Shown here: positions 42,773-51,625 of the stretch, in pieces
Layout of the letters: each line of letters opens with the position of its first letter
Position numbering within the stretch: position 1 is the first letter of the stretch
Origin: VRUE01 sp963707965
GTDB taxonomy: Bacteria > Actinomycetota > Thermoleophilia > Solirubrobacterales > 70-9
Length of the DNA stretch: 64,000 nt
Reading direction: 5' to 3'
NCBI GenBank assembly: GCA_963707965.1
Contig: CAVPRR010000007.1
Location: 868,001 to 932,000 of the forward strand
Position numbers and translations under genes: made by a program
Notes under the pieces: generated by a model
The model's database searches: none
What the model was told of the DNA's origin: nothing
What the model saw: only the letters and a program-made list of their open reading frames with translations

Positions 42773-43589
42773 AGCCCAGGATGCGGACGGATTCGGCCTT
42801 CGTGCGGAGGGCCTTTATGGCCTCGCCGACGGGGGGGTCCTTTTCAGCACCCTCGAGGTCGCAGAAGAACATGTAGCGCCCGAGCCCGCGCCTGAGCGGG
42901 CGGGACTCGATGCGGCTGAGGTTGACCTTGCGGCTGGAGAACTCCTGCAGCGCCTCGACCAGGGCGCCCGGATGGTCCTCGCCGAGCTCGGCGAATACCA
43001 GCGAGGTCTTCCATGGGCCCTCGCCCGCCGGGGTCGTGCCGGAGGGTGCGATCCAGACGAAGCGAGTCACGTTTCCCGCCTCGTCCTCGATGCCCTCGCG
43101 CAGGATCGTGCAGCCATAGAGCTCAGCCGCGACGCGAGCGCCGATGGCCACCCATGGCTGGTCCGTCTCGCTGATCGTGCGCACGGCCTCCGCCGTGCTG
43201 CTCACGCTGCGCCGCTCAACGCCGGGAAGCTCCTCGCGCAGGAAGCGAGCGCACTGTGCGAGCGGCTGGGGGTGCGAGAGCACGGCGGCGACGCGGTCCA
43301 GCTCCAGCGCCTCACGGGCGATCAGGTGGGCACGCACGACATAGTCGTGCTCGCCGACGATCGTCACCGCCTCCGTATCGAAGGCGAGGGTGTCCAGGGT
43401 GCTTCGCACCGAGCCCTCGATCGAGTTCTCGAACGGAACGAAGGCCCGGTCCGCCTCGCCACGCTCGACGGCAAGGATCGCGTCATGCACGGTTGGAGTC
43501 CGGAGCGGCTCGAACTCGCCGGACGTCACTGCGTCGCTCAGGGCGTCTTCGGTGAACGTCCCCCGTGGCCCGAGAAAGGCAGTCCTCAC
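42756..43589 (-). CDS. pheA: Prephenate dehydratase
   Basis: PheA converts prephenate to phenylpyruvate in phenylalanine synthesis. The 277-residue monofunctional protein begins FLGPRGTFTEDAL, has FVPFENSIEGSV, and a C-terminal ACT domain (KTSLVFAELGEDHPGALVEAL and SRIESRPLRRGLGRYMFFCD) for feedback control by phenylalanine. The conserved Thr-Arg-Phe catalytic block is VTRFVWIA. The GTG ending at 43589 overlaps the upstream stop by 4 bases. There is no fused chorismate mutase. Confidence 0.95.
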   Translation of the reverse strand: MRTAFLGPRGTFTEDALSDAVTSGEFEPLRTPTVHDAILAVERGEADRAFVPFENSIEGSVRSTLDTLAFDTEAVTIVGEHDYVVRAHLIAREALELDRVAAVLSHPQPLAQCARFLREELPGVERRSVSSTAEAVRTISETDQPWVAIGARVAAELYGCTILREGIEDEAGNVTRFVWIAPSGTTPAGEGPWKTSLVFAELGEDHPGALVEALQEFSSRKVNLSRIESRPLRRGLGRYMFFCDLEGAEKDPPVGEAIKALRTKAESVRILGSYPVG

Positions 43590-44626
43590 CGGAAGTCGAC
43601 CGTGTAGCTGGCCTTGTTGTTGTCGGCCACCCGCTCTCCCGGGACCGTCTGCACATCGACTTCGAGCGTGACGCGTCCCGTCGGCACCGGTGTCAGCGGG
43701 ATGGCCACCGTTTCGGTTGCGCCGGCTTCGATGCTGCTGATGCTCCCCTGCAGCGTGTTGTCCCCGTTCACCGTTACCGAGACGGTGATCCCGTTCTCGG
43801 TCGATTCGCCCTGGTTCTGCACCTGGACTTCCACTTCCGGCGTTTCTTCGCCCGAAACGGTGGTTTCGGAGTCGGGCGCCAGTTCGGTGCCGCTGACGCT
43901 TGTCGCGATCAGCCCGAGCCCGTGCACGCCGGGTGTCGCGGTCCCGGTTGCACCGCTCACCGAACCCAGCGCCGCGCTGACCGCGGTTTCGTCGAGCCAC
44001 CTGGTCTCGTCGGGGACGAAGACGCTCTTCGGCACATCGTCGCCCTCGATCCCGCTGTCGGCGAGGACGCCGTTGATTTCAGGCCGCACGACTTCCGCGT
44101 AGAGGACGTCGCTTGCCATCAGCGTTTGGATCTGGCCGGCGATCACCGCGGTGGCCTTTTCGGAGCCGACATTGCCCAGCGCCGTGCTCATCCTGTCGGC
44201 GATCTTGGCCATCGCGCTGGCGCGCAGCTCGTAGACGAGCTCCAGCGCGGCCTGCGCGTTCTTCATGTCTCCCGGCGCGTCGAACCCGTTGACCCGCGCC
44301 GCGTAGTTGTCGAGAGCGCTGCGGTCGGCGTCGACCTCGCTCACGAAATCGGTGACCGAGAGGCTCCCCGGGTTGGAGAGCTTTGCGAAGAAGGCTTCGC
44401 TTGTCTGGTCCGTCTCTTCGACGATCTGCGTGACGTCGCGGGCGTAGTCGGAAAGTGCCCGGTCCTTGCGGGCGTCCAGGCAGCCACGCACGCCGAGCAC
44501 GATCAGGACGAGGGCCAGCAGGCCCGCGCCGAGCGCAAGGGCGCGCCGCAGCAGTATCTGCTGCCGTTCCGGGCGGCGGGGTGGCCGCGGACCGCGTTGC
44601 GGCCTGGATGCGAGGGAGTCCTCCAA
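43586..44626 (-). CDS. Single-pass membrane protein with C-terminal CARDB-like domain, unknown function
   Basis: From the TTG ending at 44626 (preceded by GGAGGG) the protein is 346 residues: a basic cytoplasmic start (PQRGPRPPRRPERQQ), one membrane helix (LALGAGLLALVLIVLGV), a helical extracytoplasmic region with repeated Asp/Ala, and a C-terminal immunoglobulin-like domain of the CARDB type (EVEVQVQNQGESTENGITVSV). A cell-envelope role is likely but unproven. It is coupled to pheA, which is an odd pairing and seems to be positional only. Confidence 0.75.
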   Translation of the reverse strand: MEDSLASRPQRGPRPPRRPERQQILLRRALALGAGLLALVLIVLGVRGCLDARKDRALSDYARDVTQIVEETDQTSEAFFAKLSNPGSLSVTDFVSEVDADRSALDNYAARVNGFDAPGDMKNAQAALELVYELRASAMAKIADRMSTALGNVGSEKATAVIAGQIQTLMASDVLYAEVVRPEINGVLADSGIEGDDVPKSVFVPDETRWLDETAVSAALGSVSGATGTATPGVHGLGLIATSVSGTELAPDSETTVSGEETPEVEVQVQNQGESTENGITVSVTVNGDNTLQGSISSIEAGATETVAIPLTPVPTGRVTLEVDVQTVPGERVADNNKASYTVDFR

Positions 44627-44798
44627 GAATGGCCCTCCAAAGCTCGTTGGCTGGGCGGAGAGTATGCACGCTGGCGTGGTCGATACGTCAAGACACGCAG
44701 CAAACCTTGCGTTTTCGTGGTCGCTCTGGCGTCCTCTGGATCGACTAAGACCTACGCCTGACCACGCCTGACCACGCCGCAACGCGCGAGGGTGGTGC

Positions 44799-44957
44799 GT
44801 TCGCTCTTACTCGCGCTCAGCGCGAGTAAAGACGAACGCACCCCGGATGGAAGGAGTCAAACGACCGCAGGAACGCAACCGTTCGCTGTTCCTGGCGCTC
44901 AGCGCGAGTAAAGACGAACGCACCCCGGATGGAAGGAGTCAAACGACCGCAGGAGGG
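44799..44957. repeat. 82-bp tandem hairpin repeat, locus 3 (two copies)
   Basis: Copies start at 44799 and 44881. The first has an almost perfect palindrome: GTTCGCTCTTACTCGCGCT pairs with AGCGCGAGTAAAGACGAAC around a single C. The orientation is that of locus 2. It lies between the divergent membrane-protein gene and the kinase gene. The rest of the gap 44627-45023 holds the short inverted pair ATGACCTG/CAGGTCAT near 45001-45036 around the kinase start, and no gene. Confidence 0.9.
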
Positions 44958-45023
44958 AACGCGCTGGCCGGCCGGCGCGTTGTTAGCTGAGTTCGGCGTC
45001 ATGACCTGCCGCCGGGTCAGGAG

Positions 45024-46013
45024 GTGACGTCAGGTCATTCGTCCCGCCGCCGGCGCAGGAGTGCGGAGCTGCCTGGCGAAGTCGAAGGGGCTTTGGTTGG
45101 CTCTCTCGTCCTCAACCGCTTCCTGATCGAGCGCCGGATCGGCAGCGGAGGCTTCGGCGTGGTCTATGAGGCCTGGGACGGGCGCCTGGAGCGATCGGTT
45201 GCCGTCAAGGCGATCGAGTCGGACGGCCCCCAAAGCAGCCGCCGGGTGCTTCGCGAGGCGCAGGCTGCAGCCCGCCTGAACCACCCCGGAATCGTCACCC
45301 TCTACGAGATGGGGGAGGAGGACGGGAGCGCCCTGCTCGTAACCGAGCTGGTGCAGGGCACGACCCTGGACAGCCTCAGCCGCGAGGCGGTGCTCAGCGA
45401 TCGCGAGATCGGGGAGATTGGCGCCGACCTCTGCGAGGCGCTCGACTACGCCCACGCCCAGGGCGTCGTGCATCGCGACATCAAGCCGCAGAACGTTCTC
45501 GTCACCGACGACGGCGAGCCGCGCGCCAAGCTGATGGACTTCGGGATCGCCCGGCTCACCGACGCCACCGCGCTGACCGCGCCCGGGGACGTCGTCGGAA
45601 CGCTCGCCTACATGGCCCCCGAGCAGGCGGAGGGCCGCACCGCTGGCCCCGAGGCGGATGTCTACTCCCTGGCCCTGACCCTCTACGAGTGCTGGGGCGG
45701 CGAGAACCCGAACCGCCGCGCCACCCCCGCCGCCACGGCACGGGCGATCGGCCGCCCCCCCCGCGCCCTTCGCCGCCTGCGCCCGGACCTGCCGCGCGAG
45801 CTCAGCGACACGATCGACGCCTGCCTTGCGCCACGCCCTTCCCGCCGTCCGGGGCTGGAGGAACTGGGGGCCGTGGTCGAGGACTCGCTGGCCCAGCTTG
45901 CGGACCACCCGCCCCGCGGCAGCGCTGGGTTGAGGGTGCGCATCGGCGTGGCCGCGGCGGCTGCGCTGTTCGGCGGCTGGCTGGCGGTCGGCCACGGCGC
46001 CGCTCTGCCGTAG
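45024..46013 (+). CDS. Ser/Thr protein kinase (no PASTA)
   Basis: A Hanks-type kinase of 329 residues: glycine loop GSGGFGVVYEAWD, lysine in VAVKAIE, catalytic loop HRDIKPQN, DFGIARL, and APEQ in the activation segment. A single short helix (VGVAAAAALFGGWLAVGHG-like) ends the protein, so there is almost no outside domain. The GTG at 45024 has AGGAG right before it, which is too close, so the exact start is uncertain. It opens the FHA-PP2C-kinase cluster and could be the kinase for the FHA proteins. Confidence 0.9.
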   Translation: MTSGHSSRRRRRSAELPGEVEGALVGSLVLNRFLIERRIGSGGFGVVYEAWDGRLERSVAVKAIESDGPQSSRRVLREAQAAARLNHPGIVTLYEMGEEDGSALLVTELVQGTTLDSLSREAVLSDREIGEIGADLCEALDYAHAQGVVHRDIKPQNVLVTDDGEPRAKLMDFGIARLTDATALTAPGDVVGTLAYMAPEQAEGRTAGPEADVYSLALTLYECWGGENPNRRATPAATARAIGRPPRALRRLRPDLPRELSDTIDACLAPRPSRRPGLEELGAVVEDSLAQLADHPPRGSAGLRVRIGVAAAAALFGGWLAVGHGAALP

Positions 46014-46072
46014 GATTTCAGCCGATTTCGCTGCCACGGCGAACCGAGCCTGCTTGCAAGAGGAGCCCCCCT

Positions 46073-46837
46073 ATTAGCGTTCTACGCAACCTCGAGAGTC
46101 GGATAGAAGGCCTCGTCGAGGGGGTCTTCAAACGCGCATTCAGCTCCGAGGTGCAGCCCGTCGAGCTCGCCCGCAAACTCGCCAAGGAAATGGACTCGCA
46201 CAAGACCGCCGGGGTGGCGCGCGTCTACGTGCCGAACGAGTACACGGTCTACCTCTCTACCAGGGACCGCGCCAGGCTGGAGGGATACGAGCGCTCGCTC
46301 GAGCAGGAGCTGTCCGGCTACCTGCTCGAGCACGCACGGCGACGCACCTACGACCTGCTGACGCGCCCGGAGGTCAAGTTCAAGACGGACGAGCGCCTGC
46401 GACTCGGCGAGTTCGGGATCCAGGCGCGCCTGGTCAAGCCGCCCGCCCACGAGGGGGACAGCGCCAGCCAGGGCGAGGAGGGCCACACGATGGTCTACTC
46501 GGCCGTGCGCTCCCGCGGCCCGGCGGTCGAGAGTCCCGCAGCGCCCGTCGTCGCGACGCGGGCGGTTGTCGCCCTCGATGACCGCCGCTACCTTCTGGAG
46601 GGGCCGCGGGCGACGATCGGCCGGTCCAAGGACGCCGACTGCGTGCTGCGCGATCCCAACGTGTCGCGCCACCATGCGGAGCTGCGCTGCTCCCCCGCCG
46701 GCGAGTGGACGATCGCCGACCTCGACTCGACCAACGGGGTCAAGGTCAACGGTCGCCGGGTGGGCTCGACACGGCTCAAGCCCGGCGACCAGGTGACGCT
46801 CGGCACCACAACCTTCCTGTTCGACGTCGAGCAGTAG
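46073..46837 (+). CDS. FHA domain protein FhaA-like, with an N-terminal DUF3662 domain
   Basis: From the unusual ATT start at 46073 the protein is 254 residues. The first 130 (SVLRNLESRIEGLVEGVFKRAF and on) are the DUF3662 module known from FhaA; a C-terminal FHA domain has GRSKDADCVL, SRHHAEL and DLDSTNGVKVNG. The ATT is preceded by AGAGGAG at 7 bases, and the frame has no ATG/GTG/TTG nearby upstream. FhaA recognises phosphothreonine on partner proteins in cell-wall control in actinobacteria. Confidence 0.9.
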   Translation: MSVLRNLESRIEGLVEGVFKRAFSSEVQPVELARKLAKEMDSHKTAGVARVYVPNEYTVYLSTRDRARLEGYERSLEQELSGYLLEHARRRTYDLLTRPEVKFKTDERLRLGEFGIQARLVKPPAHEGDSASQGEEGHTMVYSAVRSRGPAVESPAAPVVATRAVVALDDRRYLLEGPRATIGRSKDADCVLRDPNVSRHHAELRCSPAGEWTIADLDSTNGVKVNGRRVGSTRLKPGDQVTLGTTTFLFDVEQ

Positions 46838-46841
46838 GCAC

Positions 46842-47315
46842 GTGGACTACGAGCCGATCTCCGTCGCCCTCAAGTTCGGTTTCCTCGCCGTTCTGTATCT
46901 GTTCCTGCTCTGGGTCGCGCGCAGCGCGCTGAAGGACCTGCGGCGCACGGTGGCCCCGGCCCCGGATGCGACGGGGTTCCATCCGGTCCCGGCCTACGGG
47001 GAGGCCCCGGGCGGCGCCGACGCCTGGCTGGTGGCCGAGCGGGGTGGCGGCCTGACGGCGGGCGAACGCTTCGACCTGATCGGCGGGCTGTCGATCGGCC
47101 GCTCCCACGAGGCCGACGTTCAGATCGAGGACCGTTACGCCTCCGGCCTGCACGCGAGGATCTTCTCTCGCGATGGCCGCACCTACGCCGAAGACATGAA
47201 CTCGACCAACGGCACGCTGGTCAACGACGCGACCCTGAAGGGGGAGGCTGAGCTGATCGACGGCGACATCGTGCGGATCGGCGACACCGAGTTCCGCCTT
47301 GAGGCCGGCTCATGA
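46842..47315 (+). CDS. FHA domain protein FhaB-like, membrane-anchored
   Basis: The 157-residue protein begins with a membrane helix (ALKFGFLAVLYLFLLWVARSALK) and ends with an FHA domain containing GRSHEADVQIEDRYASGLHARI and EDMNSTNGTLVND. This matches FhaB, which sits with the RodA/FtsW and PBP genes in actinobacteria and reads kinase phosphosites. The start is GTG at 46842, five bases after fhaA. Its 3' end is part of a three-copy tandem repeat. Confidence 0.92.
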   Translation: MDYEPISVALKFGFLAVLYLFLLWVARSALKDLRRTVAPAPDATGFHPVPAYGEAPGGADAWLVAERGGGLTAGERFDLIGGLSIGRSHEADVQIEDRYASGLHARIFSRDGRTYAEDMNSTNGTLVNDATLKGEAELIDGDIVRIGDTEFRLEAGS

Positions 47316-47399
47316 GGCAAGTGCGCGAGCTTGGAGGCCGGCTCATGAGGCGAGTAGGCGAGTTTCGAGGCCGGCTCATGAGGCAAGTGCGCGAAACGG
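47301..47399. repeat. Three 33-bp tandem repeats carrying the fhaB stop codon
   Basis: GAGGCCGGCTCATGAGG begins units at 47301, 47334 and 47367. The first contains the fhaB stop (GGC TCA TGA), and the other two repeat the same sequence with the stop in the same frame, because 33 is a multiple of three. Confidence 0.88.
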
Positions 47400-47409
47400 G
47401 CGGTGGCCA

Positions 47410-48639
47410 ATGCTGCGGATAGACGAGCAGGCGTTCCGCACCGACACCGGCCGGCAGCGAAACGCCAACGAGGACGCCTTCTTCGTTCGCTCCCCGATCT
47501 TCGTCGTCGCCGACGGGATGGGCGGCGCGCAGGCGGGCGAGGTTGCCTCGAAGGCCGCCGCGGAGGCGTTCGACCGCGACCTTCCCGACGCGCCCCCCGA
47601 GCGGGTCCTGCAGGAGACGATCGAGTCGGCCAACCGGGAGATCCACGAGCTCGCCCAGGCCGACCCGTCGCGAGCCGGCATGGGGACGACGATCACCGCG
47701 GCGATCGTCAACGCCGAGAGCGAAGAGGTCTGCATCGGCCATGTGGGCGACAGCCGCGCCTACCGGCTGCGCGGCGGGAAGCTGGAGCGGCTGACCCGCG
47801 ATCACTCGCTGGTGGAGGAGATGCGGCGCAAAGGCCAGATCACCGACGCCCAGGCCGAGGACCACCCGCAGCGCTCGATCATCACCCGGGCGCTCGGCCC
47901 CGAACCGAGCGTGGAGGTCGACGTGCGGACCGTCCCGGCCGCCCCCGGCGACGTCTTCCTGCTCTGCTCCGACGGGCTGACGACGATGCTCGACGAGCAG
48001 CGGATCCAGCTCGTCCTGGCGGGTGCCGCCTCGATCAAGGAGGCCGTGCGCACCCTGGTCGACGAGGCGAACCGCGCGGGCGGGCGCGACAACATCACCG
48101 CGCTCGCCTTCCGTCTCGGCGATGCCGCTGCGCCGCTCCCTCAGGGCCCGCCGCCCGCCGAGGGCGACGGCGCGCCCGGGGAGGCGCCGCGGGAGGCCGA
48201 GAAGGCGACGCTTGTCGGTGCCGCCGCCGAGGAGGCCGGCCTCACCGCGACCGAGGTCCGCCGCCGCGCCGCGGGCGCCGCGGCAAAGCAGCGCCGCGAG
48301 CAGCTCGCAGCGAAGCCAAAGCGCCGCTGGGTGCGCCGCACCGCGAAGGTGCTCGCAGGCGTCGCCGTGCTCGCGGCGGTCGCATTCGGCGCCTGGTACG
48401 CGAACCGGCAGGTTTGGTTCCTGGGCACGGATTCGAGCGGCCGCGTCGCCCTGTATCGCGGCGCGCCCTACGAGCTTCCGCTCGGAATAGAGCTCTATCA
48501 GCAGCGCTACGCGCTTCCGGTTCAGACGGCCTCGCTGCCGCAAAAGCGCCGCGAAGCTGTCACCGGCCACGATCTCCGCTCCCGCGCCGACGCGGTCTCG
48601 CTGATTGAGGACATCGAAGGCAGCGAGGGGGTTCCTTGA
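47410..48639 (+). CDS. PP2C-family Ser/Thr phosphatase (PstP-like)
   Basis: The start is the ATG at 47410, giving 409 residues. The PP2C domain contains DTGRQRNANEDAF, VADGMGGAQAGEVAS, GHVGDSRAYRL, LTRDHSLVEE, SDGLTTML and GGRDNITALAF. A Glu/Ala-rich linker leads to one membrane helix (VLAGVAVLAAVAFGAWY) and about 75 outer residues. PstP-type phosphatases reverse the actions of the cluster's kinases. The 3' end lies in a 30-bp tandem repeat. Confidence 0.94.
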   Translation: MLRIDEQAFRTDTGRQRNANEDAFFVRSPIFVVADGMGGAQAGEVASKAAAEAFDRDLPDAPPERVLQETIESANREIHELAQADPSRAGMGTTITAAIVNAESEEVCIGHVGDSRAYRLRGGKLERLTRDHSLVEEMRRKGQITDAQAEDHPQRSIITRALGPEPSVEVDVRTVPAAPGDVFLLCSDGLTTMLDEQRIQLVLAGAASIKEAVRTLVDEANRAGGRDNITALAFRLGDAAAPLPQGPPPAEGDGAPGEAPREAEKATLVGAAAEEAGLTATEVRRRAAGAAAKQRREQLAAKPKRRWVRRTAKVLAGVAVLAAVAFGAWYANRQVWFLGTDSSGRVALYRGAPYELPLGIELYQQRYALPVQTASLPQKRREAVTGHDLRSRADAVSLIEDIEGSEGVP

Positions 48640-48680
48640 CGAGGCACGATCAGCGAGGGGGTTCCTTGACGAGGCACGAT
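48621..48680. repeat. Two 30-bp tandem repeats over the PP2C stop codon
   Basis: CAGCGAGGGGGTTCCTTGAC begins perfect 30-bp units at 48621-48650 and 48651-48680. The PP2C stop (TGA at 48637-48639) is inside the first, and the second repeats it in frame just before the next gene's start. Confidence 0.9.
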
Positions 48681-48685
48681 CCTTG

Positions 48686-50017
48686 ATGTCAGCAAGGAAC
48701 CGGGAGCTGACCGCTCTCGTGCCCGTCGCGCTGCTGCTCACCGCCGGCTTCGCGGCGGTCTTCGCTCAGGAGAACGCTCGGCTGGACAACCTCAGCCTGG
48801 TCTACGGCGGCTACTTCCTCGCGATCTGCCTCGCAACGCACATCTATCTGCGGCTGCGCCTTCCCAACGCGGATCCCTACCTCTTCCCGCTGGTGGCGCT
48901 GCTGACCGCGTTCGGCCTCGTGATGGTCTACCGGATCGACGCGGATCTGGCTCGCGACCAGGCCAACCTCTTCGTCCTCGGCCTCGCCTTCTTTGCGCTC
49001 ACGATCCACTTCCTGCGCGACTACTCCATCCTGGAGCGATACCGGTACACGATCGCCGCGGTTGGCCTGCTGCTGCTGCTGGCGCCGCGCCTGCCGGGCA
49101 TCGGCGAACAGGTCAACGGCGCCTACCTCGGCGTGAAGATCGGCCCTCTCGCGTTCCAGCCCGCCGAGCTCTCGAAGATCTGCATCGTCATCTTCCTCGC
49201 CGGCTACCTGCGCGATCACCGCGAGGTGCTGATCGTCGGCGCCCGGCGCGTCCTCGGCGTCACCCTGCCGCCGCTCAAGCACCTCGGCCCGCTGCTGGTC
49301 GTCTGGGGAGCGTCGATGCTGATGCTGGTCTTCATCCGCGACCTCGGCAGCTCGCTGATGTTCTTTGCCGCGTTCCTGGCGCTGCTCTACGTGGCGACGG
49401 GGCGCCTCTCGTTCGTCGTCATCGGGATGGCGCTCTTCCTGGTCGGGGCCTGGTTCTTCGCCTCGACCGTGCCCCACGTCCACGACCGGGTCGAGATCTG
49501 GCTCGACCCCTACGCGCACCCGCAGGCGAGCGGCTACCAGATCCTCCAGTCGATCTTCGCCCAGGCGGACGGCGGCCTGTTCGGCAAGGGATTCGGCCAG
49601 GCGCTGATCACGATCCCGGGCACCGACGCGCCGCTGCTTCCGGCGGCCAAGACCGACACGATCTACTCGCTGATCGTCAACGAGCTGGGCCTGTTCGGGG
49701 CGTGCGGCGTGATCATGACTTACCTGCTGATCGCGGCCCGGGGCTTCAAGATCGCCCTCGTCGTCGATGACGGCTTCTCGAAGCTGCTGGCGACGGGACT
49801 GACGGCGGTCTTCGCGATCCAGGCCTTCGTGATCATCGGCGGGGTCACCCGTGTCATCCCGCTGACCGGCGTGACGCTGCCCTTCATCAGCTACGGCGGC
49901 AGCTCGCTCGTCGCCAACCTCGTGCTCTTGGCCCTGCTCCTTCTGATCTCCGACCGCGCCCGCCGGGAGGATGACGGCCCGTCCCGTCTGGGCAAGCCGG
50001 CGCTGGAGGGCTTGTGA
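48686..50017 (+). CDS. FtsW/RodA/SpoVE family glycan polymerase
   Basis: SEDS-family proteins polymerise peptidoglycan glycan strands together with a class B PBP. From the ATG at 48686 the 443 residues give about ten membrane helices with the conserved blocks QPAELSKICIV, FIRDLGSSLMFFA, and the C-terminal PLTGVTLPFISYGGSSLVAN. The gene order (PP2C, SEDS, PBP, PASTA kinase) is the conserved actinobacterial one, where the SEDS protein is usually called RodA; FtsW cannot be excluded. Confidence 0.93.
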   Translation: MSARNRELTALVPVALLLTAGFAAVFAQENARLDNLSLVYGGYFLAICLATHIYLRLRLPNADPYLFPLVALLTAFGLVMVYRIDADLARDQANLFVLGLAFFALTIHFLRDYSILERYRYTIAAVGLLLLLAPRLPGIGEQVNGAYLGVKIGPLAFQPAELSKICIVIFLAGYLRDHREVLIVGARRVLGVTLPPLKHLGPLLVVWGASMLMLVFIRDLGSSLMFFAAFLALLYVATGRLSFVVIGMALFLVGAWFFASTVPHVHDRVEIWLDPYAHPQASGYQILQSIFAQADGGLFGKGFGQALITIPGTDAPLLPAAKTDTIYSLIVNELGLFGACGVIMTYLLIAARGFKIALVVDDGFSKLLATGLTAVFAIQAFVIIGGVTRVIPLTGVTLPFISYGGSSLVANLVLLALLLLISDRARREDDGPSRLGKPALEGL

Positions 50018-51477
50018 ACGCCCAGATCGTGAAGCTGTTCCGGCTGATCGCCCTGCTCTTCGTGGTGCTGGTCGGCTTCACCTCTTACTGGGCGGTGTTC
50101 GACGCCAACGCGCTGAAGGACGAGAGCGCCAACAAGCGGCCGCTGTTCGAGCAGCAGCAGATCAGGCGCGGCAGGATCCTCGCCGCGGACGGCACCGTGA
50201 TCGCCTACTCGGTTCCCAAGGGCCGCGGCGACAGCCTGCGGTACGTGCGGCGCTATCCCGAAGGCTCGCTGTATGGCCACCCGATCGGCTACAGCTTCGT
50301 GCGCTATGGAGACAGCGAGTTCGAGAAGTTCCACAACGACGAACTGGTCGGGGACAGCTCGGAGTTCACCTCGATCTTCGACGAGCTGCGCGGCCACCGC
50401 CAGGAGGGGGACGACGTCGTCACCAACATCGACCCCGAAGCGCAGCGCGTGGCGCTCGCCGACCTCGAAGCGGCGGGCTTCGGCGCCGTGGTGGCGATCG
50501 AGCCGGCCAGCGGCAGGGTGCGGGTGCTCGCCTCGAACCCGCCGTTCGACCCGAACCTGGTTCCCGAACACCTATCCGAGCTGATCCGGGACTCCACCTC
50601 GCCATTGTTTGACCGCGCGACCCAGGGCCAGTACCCACCCGGCTCGACGTTCAAGGTCGTGACGGCCGCCGCCGGCCTCGACAGCGGCACCATCACGCCC
50701 GAATCGACGATCGACGCCCCCGGCACGATCAGCGCTCAGGGGCAGCCGCTGCAGAACGACTTCAACCAGAGCTTCGGCCCGATCTCGCTCGACACCGCAC
50801 TGACCAACTCGGTCAACACCTGGTTCGCGCAGCTCGGGGTGCAGGTCGGCGCGGACACGATGTTCGAGTACATGGACCGCTTTGGCTTCGGCTCGATCCC
50901 GCCGATCGACCTCCCCGCCGGCCAGGTCTACAGGAGCGGGATCTTCCAGGACCGCGAGCTGCTCGGGCGGGACGACCCCGTCGACATCGCCCGCGTCGCC
51001 TTCGGCCAGGAGCGACTCGCGGTGACGCCGCTGCAGATGGCCGAGGTGGCCGCCGCGGTTGCCAACGGGGGGCGGCTGATGAGGCCGCAGATCTGGAGCC
51101 GCGTGGTCGACCGCGACGGCCGCGTCACCAAGCGGCTCGACCCGTCGCTGTACAGCAACGTGATGGACGAGCAGACGGCGGCGGAGCTGACCACCGCGAT
51201 GGAAGGTGTGGTGAGCGCCGGCACCGGCACCAACGCGGCGATCTCCGGCGTCCCGGTTGCCGGCAAGACCGGCACCGCGGAAACGCCATTCAACGAGGCG
51301 TGTGGAGGCGGCAGCGATCAAAACCAGGCATGGTTCATCGGCTTTGCTCCGGCCGACGAACCACAGATCGCAATCGCGGCGACGGTCGAGTGCACGACCG
51401 CGTTCGGAAACGACATCGCGGCGCCGATCTTTCGCGACGTTGCCGAAACGATCCTGAACGGAGAAGAATCGCAGTGA
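50014..51477 (+). CDS. Class B penicillin-binding protein (PbpA-like)
   Basis: This transpeptidase cross-links peptidoglycan. A single N-terminal membrane helix (LIALLFVVLVGFTSYWAVF) is followed by a dimerisation-like region. The transpeptidase domain has the SxxK motif in PPGSTFKVVTAAAG, SVNTWFAQLG (SxN), and KTGTAETPFNEACGG. At 487 residues it matches PbpA. The GTG overlaps the ftsW stop (GTGA). Partner polymerase is the SEDS protein just upstream. Confidence 0.95.
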   Translation: MNAQIVKLFRLIALLFVVLVGFTSYWAVFDANALKDESANKRPLFEQQQIRRGRILAADGTVIAYSVPKGRGDSLRYVRRYPEGSLYGHPIGYSFVRYGDSEFEKFHNDELVGDSSEFTSIFDELRGHRQEGDDVVTNIDPEAQRVALADLEAAGFGAVVAIEPASGRVRVLASNPPFDPNLVPEHLSELIRDSTSPLFDRATQGQYPPGSTFKVVTAAAGLDSGTITPESTIDAPGTISAQGQPLQNDFNQSFGPISLDTALTNSVNTWFAQLGVQVGADTMFEYMDRFGFGSIPPIDLPAGQVYRSGIFQDRELLGRDDPVDIARVAFGQERLAVTPLQMAEVAAAVANGGRLMRPQIWSRVVDRDGRVTKRLDPSLYSNVMDEQTAAELTTAMEGVVSAGTGTNAAISGVPVAGKTGTAETPFNEACGGGSDQNQAWFIGFAPADEPQIAIAATVECTTAFGNDIAAPIFRDVAETILNGEESQ

Positions 51478-51625
51478 CAGGCGGGCTCAACCACAGTGAC
51501 GACGGGCAAAGTGACGACGGGGCGGAATCGCCGTGAGTGGGAATCGGGAGGGGGAATCGCCGTGAGTGGGAATCGCCGTGAGTGGGGAATCGCCGTGAGG
51601 CGCGAGGCACGAGGAGAGCGGGCGA
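51478..51625. repeat. Short tandem repeats between pbpA and the PASTA kinase
   Basis: The pbpA stop region CAGTGAC recurs as GTGACGACGGG-type units near 51480-51520. Then GAATCGCCGTGAGTGG-type units recur about four times to 51600. Many copies contain GTGA, so stop and start-like sequences are repeated. No gene is seen in the stretch. Confidence 0.8.
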
